This document shows, in pieces, positions 44,428 to 54,085 of a DNA stretch of 64,000 nucleotides; the stretch's first letter is position 1; every line of letters starts with the position of its first letter. The DNA comes from Thermoanaerobacterium thermosaccharolyticum DSM 571 (GTDB taxonomy: Bacteria > Bacillota > Thermoanaerobacteria > Thermoanaerobacterales > Thermoanaerobacteraceae): NCBI RefSeq assembly GCF_000145615.1, contig NC_014410.1, positions 1,344,001-1,408,000 on the forward strand, written 5' to 3'. Made by a program: the position numbers and the translations under genes. The notes below the pieces were generated by a model, which saw only the letters and a program-made list of their open reading frames with translations, did not search any database and was not told where the DNA came from.

Positions 44428-45207
44428 TTATATGTAATTTTTGTTTATTCTATAAATATCAATACACTTTCCTGTATTTTCATCAATATTTATGACTAAT
44501 CCATTTATCTGTGCAGGTCCTTTTGCTATATCAAATTTTACAGGGATAGACGATGTAAATTTTTTTATTATCTTATCTTTATCCATTCCGAGAACTGAAT
44601 CATATGGTCCTGTCATACCGACATCTGTTATAAATCCCGTGCCACCAGATAAAATTTTTTCATCAGCTGTTTGAACATGTGTATGTGTCCCATATACGCA
44701 GGACACTCTTCCATCTAAATAATGCCCTAAAGCTATTTTTTCTGATGTTGCCTCTGCATGAAAATCTACAAGTATTATATTCGTATGTTCTCTCAATGCT
44801 TTTACTTCATCGTCTGCAATTAGAAATGGGTTCTTATTACATTGCATAAACACAGTCCCTTGTAAATTTATAATTCCTATTTTAACGTTGTTAATATTTA
44901 GTAATGAAGAACCTCGCCCAGGTGTATTGGGAAGGTAATTTGCAGGTCTAATTATCCTTTTTTCATCATCAATAAAATTGAATATCTCTTTTTGGTCCCA
45001 CACATGATTTCCCATTGTTAATGCAGATATTCCCATTTCAAAAAGCTCATCTGCTACTTTTCTAGTTATTCCATTGCCCCCTGCCGCATTTTCAGCGTTA
45101 GCAATAACCAAATTTATTTTATTTTCTTCAATTATTTCCTTTAATTTCTCTTTTAATATATTTCTTCCAACTCTTCCAACTATATCGCCTATAATAAGGG
45201 TATTCAT
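44428..45207 (-). CDS. YmdB-like metallophosphoesterase (TIGR00282)
   Basis: 259-aa calcineurin-like phosphoesterase; Bacillus YmdB is a 2',3'-cyclic nucleotide phosphodiesterase affecting biofilm genes and RNA levels. Metal motifs are LIIGDIVGRVGRNI, NAENAAGGNG, TMGNHVWDQKE, VDFHAEATSEK and GTHTHVQTAD. ATG 45207 follows GGAGG. It lies just downstream of rny, as in Bacillus. Confidence 0.92.
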   Translation of the reverse strand: MNTLIIGDIVGRVGRNILKEKLKEIIEENKINLVIANAENAAGGNGITRKVADELFEMGISALTMGNHVWDQKEIFNFIDDEKRIIRPANYLPNTPGRGSSLLNINNVKIGIINLQGTVFMQCNKNPFLIADDEVKALREHTNIILVDFHAEATSEKIALGHYLDGRVSCVYGTHTHVQTADEKILSGGTGFITDVGMTGPYDSVLGMDKDKIIKKFTSSIPVKFDIAKGPAQINGLVINIDENTGKCIDIYRINKNYI

Positions 45208-45281
45208 AGAAACCTCCATTCTCTATACATAATATTATTATATTACTTTAATTAGAATTTATAAATCTAATTATAAATCTA

Positions 45282-45303
45282 AAAGCGTGCATATGCACGC
45301 TTT
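45282..45303 (-). terminator. Terminator-like palindrome after rny
   Basis: AAAGCGTGCAT and ATGCACGCTTT form a perfect 22-base palindrome between rny and ymdB. The T-run on the minus strand is short, so read-through to ymdB is possible. Confidence 0.7.
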
Positions 45304-45312
45304 ATTTCAAAT

Positions 45313-46863
45313 TTATTTAGCATAGTCAACTGCAATTGTTTCCCTAACCACAATAACTTTAATTTGCCCAGGATACTCTAATTCCTCTTCAATCTTTTTA
45401 GTAATTTCTCTAGCTAACATAATTGTGGATTCGTCATCAATAATTTCAGGTTTTACCATTATTCTTATTTCGCGTCCAGCTTGTATTGCAAATGACTTTT
45501 CAACACCATCAAATGAATTAGCGATTTCCTCCAATTTGTTTAGACGTTTCAAATACGATTCAAGTGTTTCACGCCTTGCGCCAGGTCTTGCTGCTGATAT
45601 GGCATCTGCAGATTGAACTAAAACCGCTTCAACAGTTTGCGGCTCAACGTCATTATGATGTGCCATAATAGCATGAATTACTTCATTAGACTCATGGTAT
45701 CTTTTTGCAAGATCAGCACCTATCATTACATGAGGACCTTCTATTTCATGATCAACTGCTTTTCCTATATCATGTAGCAATCCAGCTCTTTTGGCTATAT
45801 TAGCGTCTGCTCCTAATTCATACGCCATAAGTCCTGCTAAATGTGCAACTTCAATTGAATGTTTTAATACGTTTTGTCCGTAGCTAGTCCTAAACTTCAA
45901 TCTTCCAAGTAATTTAATCAATTCAGGATGAATTCCATGAACACCTGTTTCGAATGTTGCTTCTTCTCCAGCTTTTATAATGACATTATCTACTTCTTTT
46001 TTTGCTTTCTCTACCATTTCCTCAATCCTAGCAGGGTGTATTCTTCCATCTTCTATCAATTTCTCCAATGCTATACGTGCAACTTCTCGCCTTATTGGAT
46101 CAAATCCAGAAATAACTACAGCTTCAGGCGTATCATCAATAATCAAATCGATACCTGTTAAAGTTTCCAGAGTCCTGATATTTCGCCCTTCTCGTCCAAT
46201 AATTCTTCCTTTCATTTCATCGTTTGGTAAAGCGACAACTGAAACTGTGGTTTCAGCTGCGTGGTCAACCGCGCATCTTTGAATAGATGTAACTACTATT
46301 TCTCTAGCTCTGCTTTCAGCTTCCTCTTTCGCTTTTGCTTCTATATCTTTTATCATTAACGCAGCTTCATGAGAAATTTCATTTTTAACATCATTCAACA
46401 AAATATTTCTGGCTTCTTCTCTAGTTAATTCTGATATTCTTTCTAATTCTTCAACTTCTTTTTGATGCATAATTTTAATTTCTTCTTCTAAATTGCTAAT
46501 TTCTTTTTGCTTTTTTTCAATTAAAGCATCTTTTTGTTCTAATGTTTCGGCTCTTCTATCGAGAGACTCTTCTTTTTGGATTAAACGCCTTTCCATTCTT
46601 TGAAGTTCGCCTCTACGATCCCTTACTTCCTTTTCCAGATCTGTCCTTTGTCTGTGAATTTCTTCTTTTGCTTCCAACAGCAATTCTCTCTTTTTATTTT
46701 CACCATCTTTTTTTGCATTTTCCAAAATAGTACTGGCCAATTCTTCTGCACTTTTTATTTTGGATTCCGCTATAAATTTACGTACGAAATATCCGATAAA
46801 AAGACCAATTGCTATAGCGATTAATACAAATACTGCTAAAATTAGTGGACTAATGTTGTTAAT
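45313..46863 (-). CDS. rny: Ribonuclease Y, probable ATT start
   Basis: 516-aa membrane-anchored endoribonuclease that initiates mRNA decay. The first normal start codon (TTG 46740) would remove the membrane anchor. The frame is open upstream and encodes [19 protein letters not shown], then [21 protein letters not shown], the typical RNase Y transmembrane N-terminus. No ATG/GTG/TTG lies there; ATT 46863 stands 7 nt behind a perfect AAAGGAGGTG. A long coiled coil (about 30-205), the KH domain ([15 protein letters not shown]) and the HD domain ([10 protein letters not shown]) follow. The total matches the usual 510-520 aa. Confidence 0.93.
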   Translation of the reverse strand: MNNISPLILAVFVLIAIAIGLFIGYFVRKFIAESKIKSAEELASTILENAKKDGENKKRELLLEAKEEIHRQRTDLEKEVRDRRGELQRMERRLIQKEESLDRRAETLEQKDALIEKKQKEISNLEEEIKIMHQKEVEELERISELTREEARNILLNDVKNEISHEAALMIKDIEAKAKEEAESRAREIVVTSIQRCAVDHAAETTVSVVALPNDEMKGRIIGREGRNIRTLETLTGIDLIIDDTPEAVVISGFDPIRREVARIALEKLIEDGRIHPARIEEMVEKAKKEVDNVIIKAGEEATFETGVHGIHPELIKLLGRLKFRTSYGQNVLKHSIEVAHLAGLMAYELGADANIAKRAGLLHDIGKAVDHEIEGPHVMIGADLAKRYHESNEVIHAIMAHHNDVEPQTVEAVLVQSADAISAARPGARRETLESYLKRLNKLEEIANSFDGVEKSFAIQAGREIRIMVKPEIIDDESTIMLAREITKKIEEELEYPGQIKVIVVRETIAVDYAK

Positions 46864-46952
46864 ACGCCTACACCTCCTTTGTTGATACTCATTTTATATT
46901 TTAGTCCTATTTCAAAATTATGTCAAGTTAGGCTCCTTGCCAATCTCCATGA

Positions 46953-49514
46953 TTAAGAATATACTATGTGTGAACCATTTTCATCTTTTGTTATTTCTAT
47001 CGAGTATGGAAAACTATCTTTAAGTTCATCTATATGCGTTATAACAATTATTAATTCAAATTCATCTTTTATCATATTTAAGACATCAATAATATTTTGA
47101 CGCCCTATTACATCTTGTGACCCAAAACCTTCATCTATTATTAATGTTTGTAAATTAACTCCTGCTCTTTTTGATAAAAATTTTGATAGTGCAATTCTCA
47201 ATGCAAAGTTAATCCTGAAGGCTTCACCTCCACTGAATAGTTCATATTTTCTTTTGCCAAGTTCATCAGAGATCTCTATATCAAGGGTTTCCTGTACCGA
47301 ACCACTTTTATTAGTCTTTTGAGTTAATAAACTTACATACATTTTCCCATCTGAAAGTTTAGAAAGAAAATTATTTGCTGTATCTTCAAATTCTGGCAGA
47401 GCATTCTCGATTATAAGTGCTTGTATGCCTTTCTTGCTAAAGGACCTTTCTAATATCTCATAATAATGTATTTCAGTCAAATAATTATCTTTTTCTTTAT
47501 TTAAGTCATCAATTTTCGTTTCTAAATATTTGATCCTGCTTATTCTGTCAGAAATTGATGCTAAATTTGCATTCAAGTTTAGAAATTCATTATTTGAAAT
47601 ATCTAATTTTTGTTTTAGAGATTTAATATCATTTATTAATACATCGTATCCGCTGCATTGAGATTTAAAATACTCCAAAGCTTCTTTGTCTTTTTTTAAG
47701 TTTTCAGTGTACATGTCTATCGTTTTTTTATAATTGCTGTATGTGTTTTGATAATCAACAATATTTTGTTTTGAGATATTTAGCCTTTCATATTTCTTTT
47801 CATAATCTCTATATTTTTCATATTTAACTTTTATGTCTTCATAAAATTCCACTGAAAAATTCAACTCTTTTAACTTATTTTCAATTGAAGCCAACTTTTC
47901 TATTTCTTTAACTGCATATCTATTGCTATTTAAACGATCTGATATATCTTCTATTTTTCTTTTTAATTCATTTAACTGGTTTAAAAGATTTTCTTTGTCT
48001 GATAGATTATTTTTTAATGTGTTTATATTAGCAACTAATCTTTCACGCTTTTGTTGTAAAATCGATAGATTTTCTCGCTCTTCTCTTAAAACTTCTAAAT
48101 TATTTTGTTCTTTTAAAATTTTATCTTTGAGTATAGATATTTCTTTTTTATACCCATTAATTTTTTCTTTAAAATCGCCTAGCAAACTACTTTTCTTATC
48201 TTGATCAAGAGGCGAATTACACAAAGGACATTTAGCATCTGTTTTTAATATCGTATTATAATTTTCTTTAAGTTCATTAATTCTATCGTTGCAGCCTTTA
48301 AATGAAGCTTTAAGTTCGGCTATTTTTTGAGTGCACTTTTGGATTTCATCTTCATTATTCATTATTTCATCTTGTAAATTGCTGAGCTTTTCTAGCTCTT
48401 TTTCCAGAGTTTCTACTTCTTTAGTATTATTTTCAATATCTTTATATTTTTCTAAGCTTTCATTGTATTTAAATTGCAAATTCTTAAGCTCTAATTCGGT
48501 TTCTTTTTTCAATAAACTAATATCGTTTTTTATTTTCATTTTATCTTTTTCAAGAACATTAAATTGCATATATTTATTATCTAGCTCTTTTAATTGATCT
48601 TGCAATGACTTAAAAGTATTGTAACCTTCAATAATAGAATCTTCATTTTTTATAAGTTTGTTGATTTCATTTATTTTATTTTTAAGGTCACTCAGCATAA
48701 ATTTATATTCTGAAATGACTTTTTCATCCATTTTAATTCTCTCGATGTATTCATTGTACTTTATTATAGTATCGTCCATGTTTCGCTTTTTTTCTTGCAA
48801 TATGTTCATTTCATTGTTTAACTTATCAATTTCAGATTTTTTTTCATTGCACTTTTTAGATAATTCTTCCTTTTGATTGATTAATTCATTTTTATCTTTT
48901 ATTTCATTCATATACAATTTTAATTGTTCATCTATTATATTAACTTTTTTTTCATATTCATTTCGCTTTAATTTCGACTTTTCTTGTAATTTGTCATAGA
49001 TATCTAAGCCCAATACTTCTGAAAATATTTCTTTTCTTTTAGTAGGATCAGCCTCTGAAAAGAAACCGTATTTATTTTGTGGCATAAATGACGATGCTAC
49101 AAAAGTGTCATAATCCAGCATAATGGTTTTTTCAATCTTGTTTTTTGTGTCTTCCAATTTTTCTTGAGTTAATGATTTTAATGTTCCATCATCGTTTATA
49201 ATATTAAATTCCAAAATGGAATTTGAATTCCTTTTTTTCTTTCTTAAAATTCTATATTTAGTATTATTGATTTTAAATATGAATTCTACTTCCATTTCAT
49301 CAGCACCAATTCTTATAAGGTCATCACTGCCTCTGCCTGCACTATCCAATCCTCTGGCTCTTCCCCATATACACCATGTTATAGCATCCCAAAGTGCTGA
49401 CTTACCATTTCCGTTTTTACCTACGATTGCTGCTACATGAAACCTTGTAAAATCCATCACTTCATGTTCAGAATAAGACATAAAGTTTTTTAAAGTGAGT
49501 TTTATTGGTACCAT
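46953..49514 (-). CDS. sbcC: Rad50/SbcC-type SMC-like ATPase
   Basis: 853-aa double-strand-break tethering ATPase. The N-terminal Walker A is GKNGNGKSA (about 32-40). Long coiled coils flank a zinc hook C429-P-L-C432. The C-terminus carries the ABC signature FSGGEAFRINFALRIALS and Walker B TLIIDEGFGSQD. At this length it resembles archaeal Rad50 more than the 1,050-1,130-aa SbcC of E. coli or Bacillus. It is the last gene of the nurA-herA-mre11 operon; ATG 49514 overlaps the sbcD end, after GAGGTG. Confidence 0.93.
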   Translation of the reverse strand: MVPIKLTLKNFMSYSEHEVMDFTRFHVAAIVGKNGNGKSALWDAITWCIWGRARGLDSAGRGSDDLIRIGADEMEVEFIFKINNTKYRILRKKKRNSNSILEFNIINDDGTLKSLTQEKLEDTKNKIEKTIMLDYDTFVASSFMPQNKYGFFSEADPTKRKEIFSEVLGLDIYDKLQEKSKLKRNEYEKKVNIIDEQLKLYMNEIKDKNELINQKEELSKKCNEKKSEIDKLNNEMNILQEKKRNMDDTIIKYNEYIERIKMDEKVISEYKFMLSDLKNKINEINKLIKNEDSIIEGYNTFKSLQDQLKELDNKYMQFNVLEKDKMKIKNDISLLKKETELELKNLQFKYNESLEKYKDIENNTKEVETLEKELEKLSNLQDEIMNNEDEIQKCTQKIAELKASFKGCNDRINELKENYNTILKTDAKCPLCNSPLDQDKKSSLLGDFKEKINGYKKEISILKDKILKEQNNLEVLREERENLSILQQKRERLVANINTLKNNLSDKENLLNQLNELKRKIEDISDRLNSNRYAVKEIEKLASIENKLKELNFSVEFYEDIKVKYEKYRDYEKKYERLNISKQNIVDYQNTYSNYKKTIDMYTENLKKDKEALEYFKSQCSGYDVLINDIKSLKQKLDISNNEFLNLNANLASISDRISRIKYLETKIDDLNKEKDNYLTEIHYYEILERSFSKKGIQALIIENALPEFEDTANNFLSKLSDGKMYVSLLTQKTNKSGSVQETLDIEISDELGKRKYELFSGGEAFRINFALRIALSKFLSKRAGVNLQTLIIDEGFGSQDVIGRQNIIDVLNMIKDEFELIIVITHIDELKDSFPYSIEITKDENGSHIVYS

Positions 49515-50735
49515 TTATTTATTCACCTCTTCAATTAGTTCTTTATATAAGAGGGAGGCTCTTTTTAATAGCTCATTTTTATCCACATCTAAATCAATAG
49601 ATAAGAAATATTTTGAAAGTGCATCTAAAGGGTTTAGTTGTTCGTTAATCTCGGGATTCCTTAAGGCTCCTTTATCTATATCAAAATCCCTTTTAATTCC
49701 AACAAAATAATATGAATTTTGAATAAAATATTTATTAATTTCTCTATATCGTATATGTTTATCAATCTCTTTTGTAGTTTTTAAATTTAATCTTACAATA
49801 GATTTACTAAGATCATACCTTTTTAATTTGTCTAATATTTCTTCAGTAGGTGAAATATTGCTTTTGACTTGTATATTAATGGTTTTGAACTCTCGTGAAT
49901 TTGTACTGATAAATTTATGTAGTACTTTTTCACCATCTATAATAACATGGCAAAATCCCTTTTCATCCCTTTCTTCTCCAAAATCTATTTTCTCTATACT
50001 TCCACTGTATACTGTAAGAGGTGTATCCCAGACAACTTGATATTTGTGTATATGTCCAAGAGCTACATATTTATATTGATGTCTAGCAATAACACTTATA
50101 GGAACGACGACGTCGTCACCAATCATTATACTTTTTTCACTGCTTGTTACGGCACCTGTGACTGATAAGTGTGCGGATAAAATTGATGGTATCGATGAAT
50201 CAAGTTTTGATGTCAATATATCTAAAATCGTATTTATTTTTTCTACCATTTTTTTGTTGATATCATCGATACTTAAATTTTTGCTTTCTTCCAGTTTAAG
50301 TAAAAAACTCTTTGGGAAATATGGCAGACACGCGATTTGTATTGGACCGTTTTTAGTTTTTATAAGAAAAACGTCTGGTTTATTTGCCACATATACATTG
50401 TCTACATCCAGTATTTTATATATATCGAAGGCTCTTGCTTTTGAATCAGAATTAGGCTGATCATGATTCCCATTGTTTATGACGACAGGTATGTGTTGTG
50501 AAAGGCGTTTAATCCTTTTGGCTAATTCGCGTTGCTGTGTAGGATTTGGCTCTCTCGATTTATACATGTCACCCGAAATAACAGCTATATCACAATTTTC
50601 TATTGAATAATCGACAAACTTATCAAAAGCATTTAGGAAATCTTCCAATCTTGTATTTAAACCGGTTTTTTTATTGATAGTTCCATAATTTTCAATGCCA
50701 ATATGTATATCAGCGGTATGAGCGATATTTATCAC
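49515..50735 (-). CDS. sbcD: Mre11/SbcD-type exonuclease
   Basis: 406-aa metallophosphoesterase nuclease partner of Rad50/SbcC. Metal motifs are HTADIHIG, VISGDMYKS, NNGNHD, SAHLSVTG and LGHIHKYQ. GTG 50735 is preferred because AGAGG lies 8 nt upstream; GTG 50744 overlaps that site. It begins 18 bases after herA. The C-terminal part (about 290-406) is a capping and Rad50-binding region, variable in the family. Confidence 0.92.
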   Translation of the reverse strand: MINIAHTADIHIGIENYGTINKKTGLNTRLEDFLNAFDKFVDYSIENCDIAVISGDMYKSREPNPTQQRELAKRIKRLSQHIPVVINNGNHDQPNSDSKARAFDIYKILDVDNVYVANKPDVFLIKTKNGPIQIACLPYFPKSFLLKLEESKNLSIDDINKKMVEKINTILDILTSKLDSSIPSILSAHLSVTGAVTSSEKSIMIGDDVVVPISVIARHQYKYVALGHIHKYQVVWDTPLTVYSGSIEKIDFGEERDEKGFCHVIIDGEKVLHKFISTNSREFKTINIQVKSNISPTEEILDKLKRYDLSKSIVRLNLKTTKEIDKHIRYREINKYFIQNSYYFVGIKRDFDIDKGALRNPEINEQLNPLDALSKYFLSIDLDVDKNELLKRASLLYKELIEEVNK

Positions 50736-50753
50736 AGTGTTCACCTCTTCTAG

Positions 50754-52352
50754 TTAATCTGGAAACAATTCATCGATCTTTTCTTTTTCTATTAATTCCA
50801 AAAAAGGCTTATCTATAAAGTCACTATCATTAAAAGTTGAAACATCCTTATAAAATTCCTGATCATAATTTCTTGTCTTAATAACAACTGGCATTGGTAC
50901 AGCATGGCCTATTATTAAAGCTTGTTGCTTTTGGTCAAGGCTTGCCAATACATTCCTTAATTTTGAAGCGTTATTTACACCAGATAAGAATGAACTTATA
51001 TCATTGTCATCTTCTAACCTGCATGTAATCTTTGTGCCAATCTGTGACATTACTTCTGTATCAATTTGAGATGTTCTCTGATCCACAATCAACAACGTAA
51101 CATTATATTTTCTCATTTCTCTTGCTATTTCTCCCATTGTAGTCTCTTTAGATATAGATGGATCTAAAAATCTATGTGCTTCTTCCACTGTAATGACTAA
51201 AGGTAAGGGACCTTTGCTGTTATTTGCTATAGCTTCTTCTGATTTTTTAACGTACATGTCATGTATATGTCGCGTTATTATGTTCGCTACTAGCATGTAG
51301 CCTAATGTAGAGACATTACCAAATTCTATTACGACATTTATTCCATTCTGTAAATAATCCATTATCTGTTTAATACAGTCATTTGGAGTTACATTCATCA
51401 AAAAAGGCAGTTTTGTGAACCTTTCTAATTTTCTTCTTAAAGCTTGCAGTGAACTTCCATTAGCACCTATTTCCAATGCATATTCATCGATTTCTGATGC
51501 ATCAATGTTTAAAAAGTTATACAACCAATTATTACCTTCTTTTTTCATTATTTGATATATACTCTCAATTGCTGTGCTATTCAAATTCAACATAGAATTT
51601 AAAAGCAAAATATCATCAGGAGTTATCTGATTGTAAGCTATATTTAAAACACCGTCTATAGGTACTTGCCTTCGTAAAGAAGATTCTCTATCTAAAGTAA
51701 ATATAGCAACTTTACTCCCAAATAATTGCTTTAATCCTTTTACATAACCGCTGTTTTCACTTTTTGCACCATAACCATATTCGTTGTGTGCATCAAAAAT
51801 AAGGCTTACAGCAAGCTTAGATTTTACTAATCCAGACAACAATAGTCTTGTTAAGTACGTTTTTCCTGTACCTGCACGTCCAAAGATACCTGTGCTTCTT
51901 TCGACAAGTTTTTTCAAATTTATGCAAATTGGAATGTCCATTTCAGGTGGTGTACCGATGTAGAAATTCTCATCAGAAGGTTCTCCAAAAACTGCATATA
52001 TATCGTCTTTATCTGCATCTAAAGCATATGAACCATAAGATGGTATTGATTTAACAGTTAATGGATTTTGATTTTCATCAACTTGTATCATTGGTGATAG
52101 TGTAATAACACCGTACACTCCTGTTCCTTCTATTATTTTTTCATCTATCTCGCTATCAAAATCTGTTCCACTTATCATGATTTGAGGATTCACAGCTTCA
52201 TATTTAATATCTGTTACCATGCACAAATATTTATTTTTCTTTCCGGCGACAACAACAAAATTGCCAACTTTTATATCCTCTATAATGCTGTCTCCTGTAA
52301 GCTTAATATCTAAACCTGATGATATAGAGCCTCTAAAAAGTTTACCTTTCAT
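50754..52352 (-). CDS. herA: HerA-type hexameric DNA translocase
   Basis: 532-aa FtsK-HerA superfamily ATPase. The N-terminal HAS-barrel segment (about 1-140) has RGSISSGLDIKL and VGNFVVVAGKKN. Walker A is GRAGTGKTY (158-166), followed by SLIFDAHNEYGYG. Walker B is LVITVEEAHRFLDP (about 385-398), and VDQRTSQIDTEVMSQIGTKI is a typical HerA segment. In archaea HerA and NurA resect ends for homologous recombination with Mre11-Rad50, exactly the set found here. The start overlaps the preceding stop by four bases. Confidence 0.9.
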   Translation of the reverse strand: MKGKLFRGSISSGLDIKLTGDSIIEDIKVGNFVVVAGKKNKYLCMVTDIKYEAVNPQIMISGTDFDSEIDEKIIEGTGVYGVITLSPMIQVDENQNPLTVKSIPSYGSYALDADKDDIYAVFGEPSDENFYIGTPPEMDIPICINLKKLVERSTGIFGRAGTGKTYLTRLLLSGLVKSKLAVSLIFDAHNEYGYGAKSENSGYVKGLKQLFGSKVAIFTLDRESSLRRQVPIDGVLNIAYNQITPDDILLLNSMLNLNSTAIESIYQIMKKEGNNWLYNFLNIDASEIDEYALEIGANGSSLQALRRKLERFTKLPFLMNVTPNDCIKQIMDYLQNGINVVIEFGNVSTLGYMLVANIITRHIHDMYVKKSEEAIANNSKGPLPLVITVEEAHRFLDPSISKETTMGEIAREMRKYNVTLLIVDQRTSQIDTEVMSQIGTKITCRLEDDNDISSFLSGVNNASKLRNVLASLDQKQQALIIGHAVPMPVVIKTRNYDQEFYKDVSTFNDSDFIDKPFLELIEKEKIDELFPD

Positions 52353-52921
52353 ATGTTACACATCCTTTTTATTGTTACATATCTATCAAAATCATTTTTC
52401 AATAATCTTATTAATTCCTTGCCTACATCTATTAAATAAGATTCTTCATGGTTTGTAGCATAATATAAGTTTCTTATAGCAGCTGCAATAAGTTCATCTT
52501 CTACACCTGTTTTTCCATTTAATATATATTTTATAAAGTTGAGATCTTCCCTTATACAATTTAGATCATTATCATCACATTGATAAGTAAATGCATGTAT
52601 TTTTACTGGCTTAGGAGGGACTAATCCTATATACCTGTCTTTTTTATAGCCTATTATTTGAACATCGAAATACGTATGCATCAATTCAAAAATCTGCGGT
52701 TGTTGCATTTTCAACTCTTCTTCGGATAATCCAAATGCAACTGGCCTCCTTGTTTGATCATCACTCATCGTGGAAACATTGTAGACAATACCATATATAG
52801 TTATGTCGTTTGATATTGCCTTTACAAAACTTCCAAAATCAGGACCGTCATTTAACTTTACAGATTGGCATGTAAATCTCAGTGTACTTGTTTCTATTAC
52901 TTCGCCAATATGATTTTTCAT
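52349..52921 (-). CDS. HAS-barrel-like small protein between nurA and herA
   Basis: 190-aa uncharacterised protein. The N-terminal half (IGEVIETSTLRFTCQSVKL, FGSFVKAISNDITIYGIVYNVS) looks like the small beta-barrel (HAS-barrel) that HerA also carries. The C-terminal half is helical (AAAIRNLYYATNHEESYLIDVGKELIRLLKNDF). ATGA-type overlaps with both nurA and herA strongly imply a subunit of the same complex. Function is inferred from position only. Confidence 0.75.
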   Translation of the reverse strand: MKNHIGEVIETSTLRFTCQSVKLNDGPDFGSFVKAISNDITIYGIVYNVSTMSDDQTRRPVAFGLSEEELKMQQPQIFELMHTYFDVQIIGYKKDRYIGLVPPKPVKIHAFTYQCDDNDLNCIREDLNFIKYILNGKTGVEDELIAAAIRNLYYATNHEESYLIDVGKELIRLLKNDFDRYVTIKRMCNI

Positions 52922-54084
52922 AAAATACTACTCCTTTTTCTCTGTGTTTTATATGAACGTGATATTTTGATGCCATTTTTTACATATAAATTTGACAGAA
53001 TATTGTAAAACAGATCCCTATCAGCACCTGTAACAACGGCTTGTTCATGTGCTTCTGATAGCGATATAGGATATCCATTCCCTTTTTTTGACTGATCATA
53101 GCATATGAAATGTACTAAATCTAAATTTCTTTTATCATTTGCAACCCAATATGGAATTTCTATTCTGGCAATTTCATATCCGGTATTGAGATAAAAGAAT
53201 GCAATTTTATGATCACCGTAATTTTCCAATATATGTGATGTACTTAAAAATAATGGAGACCTCTCTCCATTTTTAAGTATTTTTAAAAATAAATCTGCGT
53301 CATTTATTTTGTTTATCATGCTGCATGGCAAACTTTTATCATTTTTTAAATAAGGACAATTATTGCAATTTACAAAATCTTGTGGGCACAATGATATCCG
53401 AAGCATATTTATAAAATCATTGCTTTTAGGTGAACTAATGTACCCAACAATAGGTGTATTAAACTTTTGAGCAGTATCAAAAGTTGTAAGTATATTGTCA
53501 ATTATAAATTGCTCATTAGGATCTCCCTGCACCATCCATTCAATCAAAGTGCCGTCAATAAAAGCGATTTTATTTTCGTCTTCTACTCTTGATATACATT
53601 CGGCAACTTTGTTGTATTCCATAATTGTTCTTTTAAATGTTATATCTTTTGCGCTAATTAATGTTTTTATTCCACCATACTCCTTATATAGATCATCTTC
53701 ATTAAAATATAAAGTCGGTTCTGATTTTAATTCGGCATTTGAATTTTTCCCGTAATTAAATATCACATAGCCTATGTTTATCAAGTAGCATAAGCGAACT
53801 TCATGCCTATCAGGCATTATTTGAGAACCATCTACTGCTATAACACTGTAGTTTTTTGCTACTTCGCATACAGGTTTTGTATCATTTAAGCTTTCGATAG
53901 GAATTGCAGTAAGCCAAGATGTTTTGCTTGACTTTATCTTTTTAATCAATTCATCTTCCGTGCCCTTTACTTTATTAAACTCATCAAGAGCATATTTTAA
54001 ATCCTTAATCAGTTCATTAAATACATTTTTTTCGCTTTTTATTAAAGCATTAATTAATGGAATCAACTTAGAGCTATTTAGCAA
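52918..54084 (-). CDS. nurA: NurA-domain nuclease
   Basis: 388-aa 5'-3' end-resection nuclease partner of HerA. The catalytic start is visible as IAVDGSQIMPDRH (Asp about 85), with a second acid in IAFIDGTLIEW and a conserved C-terminal GYPISLSEAHEQAVVTGADR helix. A four-cysteine cluster (C-P-Q-D-F-V-N-C-N-N-C, then C nine residues on) could hold zinc or Fe-S. TTG 54084 is preferred because AGGAGG lies 9 nt upstream in the recX tail; ATG 54102 lacks a ribosome site. Confidence 0.85.
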   Translation of the reverse strand: MLNSSKLIPLINALIKSEKNVFNELIKDLKYALDEFNKVKGTEDELIKKIKSSKTSWLTAIPIESLNDTKPVCEVAKNYSVIAVDGSQIMPDRHEVRLCYLINIGYVIFNYGKNSNAELKSEPTLYFNEDDLYKEYGGIKTLISAKDITFKRTIMEYNKVAECISRVEDENKIAFIDGTLIEWMVQGDPNEQFIIDNILTTFDTAQKFNTPIVGYISSPKSNDFINMLRISLCPQDFVNCNNCPYLKNDKSLPCSMINKINDADLFLKILKNGERSPLFLSTSHILENYGDHKIAFFYLNTGYEIARIEIPYWVANDKRNLDLVHFICYDQSKKGNGYPISLSEAHEQAVVTGADRDLFYNILSNLYVKNGIKISRSYKTQRKRSSIL

Positions 54085-54085
54085 T

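Noticed and set aside
45260-45281. Two adjacent TATAAATCTAA repeats near the rny terminator
   Set aside because: Too short and AT-rich to separate from chance; no array beyond two copies.
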